Source: Candidatus Zixiibacteriota bacterium
GTDB taxonomy: Bacteria > Zixibacteria > MSB-5A5 > WJJR01
Length of the DNA stretch: 5,195 bases
Direction: 5' to 3'
NCBI GenBank assembly: GCA_014729565.1
Contig: WJJR01000176.1
Span: 1-5,195, forward strand
Part shown: positions 1 through 3,459 of the stretch, piece after piece
How positions within the stretch are numbered: the first letter of the stretch is position 1
Layout: each line of letters starts with the position of its first letter
Translations under genes and position numbers: made by a program
The notes under the pieces: generated by a model
The model's database searches: none
What the model saw: only the letters and a program-made list of their open reading frames with translations
Told to the model about the DNA's origin: nothing

Positions 1-1729
1 CGGTGATGGGGACTTCCACGGTCAGCAGATCATCATTGGCAGTGGGGTCGGCCGTCGACTGAATCCGAACCATCTCAACATACGACGGTTCAAATCCATC
101 AGCGACCTCGAGGACTGTCGTTGTGCCGATATCATTCGACCCGATACCCATGCCGCCGGACGCACGGATCAGAAACTGGTTTGAGGCTGATGATGCAAAG
201 TCACCATCATTGCTGTCTGCCCAGACAAAGCTGCCGTAGTGTTCGGCTTTGGCGCTGAATCCGGCGGCGAAGGAGAAATCGCCATTGGCGTAATTGCGTC
301 GGCCGCCGGGGACCACAGAACACGCGCCGTGTGCTACATTGCTGTCACCGTCGGCCTCATCACCCCCGCCCCCGCACACAACCGCATATCGGCCCCACGT
401 CTTGTTGTTCTTGCCGCCACCGATCATCGAGTACTGACCATGCGCGATATTGGCGATTCCCCCGCCGACGACCGTGTAGCCGCCCGAGGCCGCGTTCAAG
501 CCGCCACCGAGCACAGCCGATTGTACACCTCCGGCGATATTGTTCGTCCCACCGGAAACCGTCGCGCCAAAGTAGGCGGCGTAGTTCTCGCTTCCGCCGC
601 CCACAGTGGAGTAATCGTCGAATGTGGTATTGGAATCTCCTCCGGCGATGGTCGAGGCATAACCGTTCTTCACATGGTTGTCCTTGCCGCCGCCAATGAC
701 CGAATGCTCTCCCGAGATCTCATTGTTCTCGCCGCCGGCAATCACGGCATGATCGTACGTGATGAGGTTGCTGCTGCCGCCGCCAACGGTCGCCAAGTCT
801 CCGCGAACCGAATTCCGATACCCACCACCAATCACACTGCGGATGCCCGTTGCGCTATTCGAGTCACTAGGACTGCCACCCCCACCGCCGGCGATGACGG
901 CGAGATAGCCCCGTGCGCGGTTCTGGGCGCCCCCGCCGATGGTTGCCCCGACCCCCGCTGTTATGTTCTCAGAGCCACCGCCAATAAACGAGAAGTTACT
1001 GTCGGCAAGATTGGCGCCACCACCGGCAACCGTTGCAGCACGGCCGTTGGCAAAATTCCCAAATCCGCCGCCGACTGTTGCATACTCGTCCCAGGCTTCA
1101 TTGTATTCGCCTCCCGCGACGGTTGAGTAATCCCCGATCGCATCATTCGATTCGCCCGCCACAAACGCCGCAGCCCCGGGATTGGTGTTGTCCGTACCGA
1201 AATTCGCCTTTCCCATAGTGATCGATGGATCACCGCTGTTGATGATCGGGCCAACCATCGTCCCGCCCGCCAGCGGTAGATACGTCCCGCCTCCACCGGT
1301 CAGGGCTCGTGCCGAGTCGGCGATCCCGCTGGCCGCGGCACGAAACGCGTATGGGCCGGTCGCCAGACGGACGAGGGGAAAGGTCTCTTTGGGATTGACC
1401 CCATCGTTGACTGTAACCTCCAGCCAGAGCAACGAATCGGCGAACACCGTGGCCGGAATGGGGATGAGGCTGCCGAGTAGAACATTCCACAGTCCGTTGT
1501 CATCTGTGTTGATGGAATGTTGCTCCACTCCGCTACCCGGCCAGACCTGTTTGCCGGCGCCATCCAGAATTCGAAACGCGAAGTCCTTGCGTCCGGTGGG
1601 CAATGGATTGCCCGAATCATCGAGAAGACGGCCCTGCACGTTCATGCTGGTGGGAACGTCGGCCATCACACTGACGGCCGCACCGACGGCCACCAGTAGA
1701 ATCGCTGCAAGCAATGTGATCCTACCCAT
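1..1729 (-). CDS. Secreted YadA-head-like repeat protein, partial (runs off left edge)
   Basis: Unnamed surface or extracellular protein; exact role unknown, adhesin-like or appendage-like by architecture. The visible 576 codons read without interruption from ATG at 1729. Residues 1-23 are a signal peptide (MGR, hydrophobic run LLAAILLVAVGAAVSV, probable cleavage VMA|DVP). Residues 24-140 form a beta-type domain with the pattern MNVQGRLLDDSGNPLPTG, then FAFRILDG, NGLWNVLLG and LWLEVTV. This domain is common at the start of such proteins in uncultured bacteria. LPLAGGTMVGPI (151-162) recalls phage tail-fibre linkers. Residues 185-505 are about 20 repeats of roughly 15 residues, consensus G-x-[YF]-[SA]-x-[VI]-x-G-G-x-x-N, resembling YadA-head (Hep_Hag) repeats. 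NQFLIRASGGMGIG (517-530) resembles the segment that often precedes a C-terminal chaperone or anchor domain, but the C-terminus is outside the window. The ATG is supported by AGGAGT five bases upstream. It could end in a peptidase S74 chaperone or a YadA anchor; this cannot be told here. Confidence 0.9.
   Translation of the reverse strand, partial: MGRITLLAAILLVAVGAAVSVMADVPTSMNVQGRLLDDSGNPLPTGRKDFAFRILDGAGKQVWPGSGVEQHSINTDDNGLWNVLLGSLIPIPATVFADSLLWLEVTVNDGVNPKETFPLVRLATGPYAFRAAASGIADSARALTGGGGTYLPLAGGTMVGPIINSGDPSITMGKANFGTDNTNPGAAAFVAGESNDAIGDYSTVAGGEYNEAWDEYATVGGGFGNFANGRAATVAGGGANLADSNFSFIGGGSENITAGVGATIGGGAQNRARGYLAVIAGGGGGSPSDSNSATGIRSVIGGGYRNSVRGDLATVGGGSSNLITYDHAVIAGGENNEISGEHSVIGGGKDNHVKNGYASTIAGGDSNTTFDDYSTVGGGSENYAAYFGATVSGGTNNIAGGVQSAVLGGGLNAASGGYTVVGGGIANIAHGQYSMIGGGKNNKTWGRYAVVCGGGGDEADGDSNVAHGACSVVPGGRRNYANGDFSFAAGFSAKAEHYGSFVWADSNDGDFASSASNQFLIRASGGMGIGSNDIGTTTVLEVADGFEPSYVEMVRIQSTADPTANDDLLTVEVPIT
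215..1177 (-). repeat. Tandem 45-bp coding repeats (15-residue YadA-head-like units)
   Basis: This block encodes residues 185-505 of the minus-strand protein. Typical units are GRAATVAGGGANLAD, SNFSFIGGGSENITA, GDLATVGGGSSNLIT and GQYSMIGGGKNNKTW. Position 6 is V or I, positions 8-9 are GG and position 12 is usually N. Most units are exactly 15 residues, and a few have 14 or 16. Classical YadA head repeats are about 14. The DNA of the units has diverged widely, so this is an old array and not a recent slippage expansion. Two units carry extra residues after a GGGG run (275-294 and 446-467). In YadA-like proteins each repeat forms one turn of a left-handed parallel beta-roll, and I infer the same fold here. 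Confidence 0.85.
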
Positions 1730-1734
1730 CAGGT

Positions 1735-1740
1735 ACTCCT
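1735..1740 (-). promoter_or_regulatory. Shine-Dalgarno AGGAGT for the repeat-protein gene
   Basis: On the minus strand AGGAGT is followed by ACCTG and then ATG at 1729. This is a near-ideal ribosome binding site, and it places the start immediately before a signal peptide. It fixes the start of the left gene. Confidence 0.8.
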
Positions 1741-1772
1741 GGTCTGCACTGTGGACTGATAGCGGCGCCGAC

Positions 1773-1790
1773 CGTGGGGTGTATCCCACG
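1773..1790 (-). promoter_or_regulatory. Leader hairpin upstream of the repeat-protein gene
   Basis: CGTGGG (1773-1778) and CCCACG (1785-1790) form a perfect 6-bp stem around a 6-base loop. It lies 43 bases before the ATG at 1729. If the transcript starts near 1820 or further upstream, the hairpin sits in the 5' leader. A regulatory or RNA-stabilising role is only inferred; there is no T-tract, so it does not look like a terminator. Confidence 0.3.
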
Positions 1791-1831
1791 AACGTCACGC
1801 ACCTGAATCATTTGTTGAAATATAATATCGA

Positions 1832-1861
1832 ACCTTAGACAAACCGGTGTTAATCTGTCAA
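1832..1861 (-). promoter_or_regulatory. Candidate sigma-70-like promoter for the repeat-protein gene
   Basis: On the minus strand a perfect TTGACA (1861-1856) is followed after 18 bases by TAAGGT (1837-1832), which keeps only the T, A and final T of the -10 consensus. A better TATTAT lies further on (1827-1822), but at 28 bases it is too far from that -35. A Bacteroidetes-style reading (TTTG at 1843-1840, TATATTTC at 1824-1817) is also possible but imperfect. This is the most AT-rich part of the intergenic region and sits about 100 bases before the start codon, so a promoter here is reasonable, but the exact element is uncertain. Confidence 0.3.
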
Positions 1862-1927
1862 TTTCGAGGTGCAGATGTGAGGGGCTGTCCCATAGGTTGC
1901 CAGTACTGTTTCGACGCGTCTCGGTGC

Positions 1928-1949
1928 GGGCAGATACGCAGGTCTGCCC
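1928..1949. repeat. REP-like palindrome 1 (GGGCAGA/TCTGCCC)
   Basis: GGGCAGA (1928-1934) and TCTGCCC (1943-1949) make a perfect 7-bp stem around an 8-base loop. The stem extends by TGC (1925-1927) with GCA (1951-1953) across one bulged C at 1950. The element is 22 bases long, the same as its neighbour at 1966-1987, and shares the GGGC...GCCC frame. No T-run follows on either strand, which argues against a simple terminator. A short interspersed palindromic repeat is inferred. Confidence 0.5.
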
Positions 1950-1965
1950 CGCAAGTTGCGCGGGA

Positions 1966-1987
1966 GGGCGCACCAATGTGTGCGCCC
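1966..1987. repeat. REP-like palindrome 2 (GGGCGCAC/GTGCGCCC)
   Basis: GGGCGCAC (1966-1973) and GTGCGCCC (1980-1987) form a perfect 8-bp stem around the loop CAATGT. GA and TC outside extend it to 10 bp (1964-1989). Beyond one G-G mismatch, CGCG (1959-1962) pairs with CGCG (1991-1994). Read on the minus strand its centre (ACACATTGGT) resembles the plus-strand centre of palindrome 1 (ATACGCAGGT), so the two look like an inverted pair 16 bases apart. It is followed by GCGCGAAAG, with no T-tract. Confidence 0.5.
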
Positions 1988-2052
1988 TCGCGCGAAAGTC
2001 GTGGACTGCCTCGTGAGAGTCAAACATGAGTCAGTGGGCAATAACCTCGCGT

Positions 2053-2074
2053 AGGTCCGGCTCTTAGCCGGACC
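2053..2074 (+). repeat. REP-like palindrome 3, forward copy of an abutting inverted pair
   Basis: GGTCCGGC (2054-2061), loop TCTTA and GCCGGACC (2067-2074) give a perfect 8-bp hairpin. It abuts palindrome 4, which is the same 22-base unit in reverse orientation; by hand alignment the two agree at 18 of 22 positions. This head-to-head arrangement is the layout of REP pairs (BIMEs) in enterobacteria and pseudomonads. It lies 128 bases upstream of the GT9 TTG codon at 2194. Confidence 0.5.
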
Positions 2075-2096
2075 GGCGCGGCTAAGAGTCGCACCT
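2075..2096 (-). repeat. REP-like palindrome 4, reverse copy of the pair
   Basis: On the minus strand this reads AGGTGCGACTCTTAGCCG followed by CGCC, matching palindrome 3 except at four positions. It can fold on itself with one mismatch and one wobble pair around the same TCTTA loop. It can also pair with copy 3: CTCTTAGCCG (2061-2070) with CGGCTAAGAG (2079-2088) is a perfect 10-bp inverted repeat. That stem extends outward to 2053/2096, with one mismatch and one wobble. The single-unit hairpins and the joint stem exclude each other. Confidence 0.5.
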
Positions 2097-2193
2097 GAGC
2101 GGTGGAGACGTAGATTATCATCACGGCCCTCGTGGGGGCTACTTCCAGGGGCTGGCGTATGCGGGAGAGTGTGATTCACTCCTTTCGCCCCCT

Positions 2194-2223
2194 TTGACTT
2201 TCCTGCCCCGATCTCCCGATACT
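2194..2223 (+). promoter_or_regulatory. Candidate promoter TTGACT-N18-GATACT before the transferase gene
   Basis: TTGACT (2194-2199, five of six -35 bases) is separated by 18 bases from GATACT (2218-2223, four of six -10 bases). If used, transcription would begin near 2230, after the ATG at 2224, and translation would then have to start further downstream, for example at ATG 2356. It is equally possible that the resemblance is chance inside coding DNA. No experimental or comparative support is available. Confidence 0.25.
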
Positions 2224-3453
2224 ATGAGATTCCGGGTGGCGCCTCCGAGTCGGAGGTCGGGTGAAGGCAGGGAGACTATAGCCGGCAAAATCGAACAGTG
2301 GCTGAAGGGTGCGGGACGGTTGTGGCTGCGTCAGGTGGCGCCGAAGGCGACGCCGATGTCGTCGCCGCTGCCCGCCGCGGAATTGGAGAAGATCTCCCGG
2401 ATCCTGGTCGTTCGTCTCGATGATCGCCTCGGCAATATCGTGCTGTTGACCGCGCTGCTGGTGGCCTTAAAAGGACGGTTTTCCCGTGCCCAGTTGACCT
2501 GCCTGTTATCGCAACGATACTCCGATTTGAAGCAATTCATTCCGTCGGTTGACGAATTCCTGATCTTTGACCGGTCGGCGCTTGCGCACAATCCCGTCCG
2601 GGTCCGCCCACTACTCAAACACATCCAGCAGCAGAATTACGACCTTGTCATCAATGCCGCCGATGATCGCAGTCTGTCGTTCAATCATTTGATGGTGACC
2701 GCTTTGTCCGGTGGACGCATTCGTGTCGGCCACGACCATTCCGCCGCGAGACGGTATTACGAAGTCTCCGTCCCGATTCCGAGTGAGAAGGCGAAAGACG
2801 CCCCGATTCGTCATGTCACCGATATGCATCTCGACCTCCTGCGTGCGCTCGCGCCCATCCGGTCGACCACGCGTCCGTTGATCCGTCGCCCGCGCAACGA
2901 CACCGGCTTCGGTGCGGCCTTCGCCTTTCGGACCCAGCCCTCCGGCAAGCCACTGGTGTTGATCCACCCCGGTGGACGCGGGCCGAAACGGTGGAAACCA
3001 AAACATTTTGCGGAAGTGGCCAGGTCACTTCATGCGACCGGAGACTATCGCGTCGGTTTGGTATGGGGACCGGCCGACATCGAAGCCGCCGATGTCATCC
3101 TCGAGGCTGCAAAGGACGCGGTCCACCCGGTTGGCGTATTGGCGTTCGATGATCTGGTATCGCTGATCTGTTCAGCCACTGTCTTCGTCGCCAGCGATTG
3201 CGGACCGATGCACCTGGCATCGGCGCTGGACACCGCCACGGTTGCGATCTTTCTGGTCAGTGATGCCGGTAAATACCATCCGCGCGGCGACAATGATGTG
3301 ACACTCGATGGACGCCACGAACGTATCACACCTGAACGTGTGGTCGAGGCGATTGGCACCGCCGCCGCCGGCGCCCGTGAAACGGCTGCCAAACGCGCAG
3401 CTCTGATGGCGGGCGGATCCAGCGACGTCCCATCGAACACCGAGCCCGAGTAA
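2224..3453 (+). CDS. Glycosyltransferase family 9 (ADP-heptose:LPS heptosyltransferase-like)
   Basis: Probable cytoplasmic or membrane-associated transferase that adds a sugar, classically heptose from ADP-heptose, to a lipid-linked LPS core acceptor. Read from ATG 2224 it is 409 residues, longer than typical WaaC/WaaF (about 320-350). The excess is an N-terminal stretch with an amphipathic part (GKIEQWLKGAGRLWLRQV) and a polar Ala-rich tail. The first Rossmann strand is ILVVRLDDRLGNIVLLTALL (60-79). The C-terminal half has HPGGRGPKRW (248-257; K255 fits the nucleotide-binding Lys of WaaC), then a WGPADIE segment, then SDCGPMHLASALDTATVAIF (324-343), the GT9 signature with D325, G327 and H330. 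Asn71 replaces the usual Asp after Gly in the first loop. The start is uncertain: TTG 2194 and ATG 2224 lack a ribosome site, while ATG 2356 has GAAGG eight bases upstream. The acceptor and donor sugars cannot be read from sequence. It probably forms a transcription unit with the exporter that follows. Confidence 0.9.
   Translation: MRFRVAPPSRRSGEGRETIAGKIEQWLKGAGRLWLRQVAPKATPMSSPLPAAELEKISRILVVRLDDRLGNIVLLTALLVALKGRFSRAQLTCLLSQRYSDLKQFIPSVDEFLIFDRSALAHNPVRVRPLLKHIQQQNYDLVINAADDRSLSFNHLMVTALSGGRIRVGHDHSAARRYYEVSVPIPSEKAKDAPIRHVTDMHLDLLRALAPIRSTTRPLIRRPRNDTGFGAAFAFRTQPSGKPLVLIHPGGRGPKRWKPKHFAEVARSLHATGDYRVGLVWGPADIEAADVILEAAKDAVHPVGVLAFDDLVSLICSATVFVASDCGPMHLASALDTATVAIFLVSDAGKYHPRGDNDVTLDGRHERITPERVVEAIGTAAAGARETAAKRAALMAGGSSDVPSNTEPE
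2242..2256. repeat. 15-base perfect dyad CCTCCGA-G-TCGGAGG
   Basis: Two 7-base arms around a single central G, able to form a 6-bp hairpin with a three-base loop. It lies between the candidate promoter at 2194-2223 and the AGGGAG at 2269-2274, where an operator or leader hairpin would be expected if the gene starts at 2356. If the gene starts at 2224 it is simply coding sequence (residues 7-11). Function unknown. Confidence 0.35.
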
Positions 3454-3459
3454 CTGCCC

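Larger units (their letters stand above)
1730..2223. other. Divergent intergenic region without a supported gene
   Basis: About 490 bases separate the divergent repeat-protein and glycosyltransferase genes. The left third (1730-1861) holds the leader, ribosome site and probable promoter of the minus-strand gene. The part from 1928 to 2096 is filled with four short palindromes (separate entries). From 2097 to 2193 I see only weak, unremarkable inverted repeats such as GAGTG/CACTC at 2167-2181. No tRNA, recognised riboswitch or T-tailed terminator is visible. Short open frames crossing this stretch have no ribosome site and run through the palindromes, so I do not call them genes. Confidence 0.6.

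Noticed and set aside
239..1126. 295-residue plus-strand open frame, with internal periodicity
   Set aside because: It is antisense to the repeat array. Its regular AA-G-like spacing is the reverse complement of the 45-bp coding repeats, and it has no ribosome site or recognisable domain.
1821..1826. Perfect TATAAT on the plus strand as promoter for the transferase operon
   Set aside because: No -35-like hexamer is present at 16-18 bases upstream, it is about 400 bases from the transferase, and the sequence is equally part of the AT-rich promoter zone of the minus-strand gene.
1182..1838. 218-residue plus-strand open frame
   Set aside because: It is antisense to the signal peptide and N-terminal domain of the left gene, which has a good ribosome site and a coherent product.
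1928..2096. CRISPR array or tandem terminators
   Set aside because: The palindromes differ in sequence and spacing, with no direct repeats around unique spacers. None is followed by a T-run on either strand, so intrinsic terminators are not supported.
2167..2181. GAGTG/CACTC hairpin just before the transferase
   Set aside because: Only five base pairs around a five-base loop, within the number expected by chance; no T-tract or ribosome site is linked to it.
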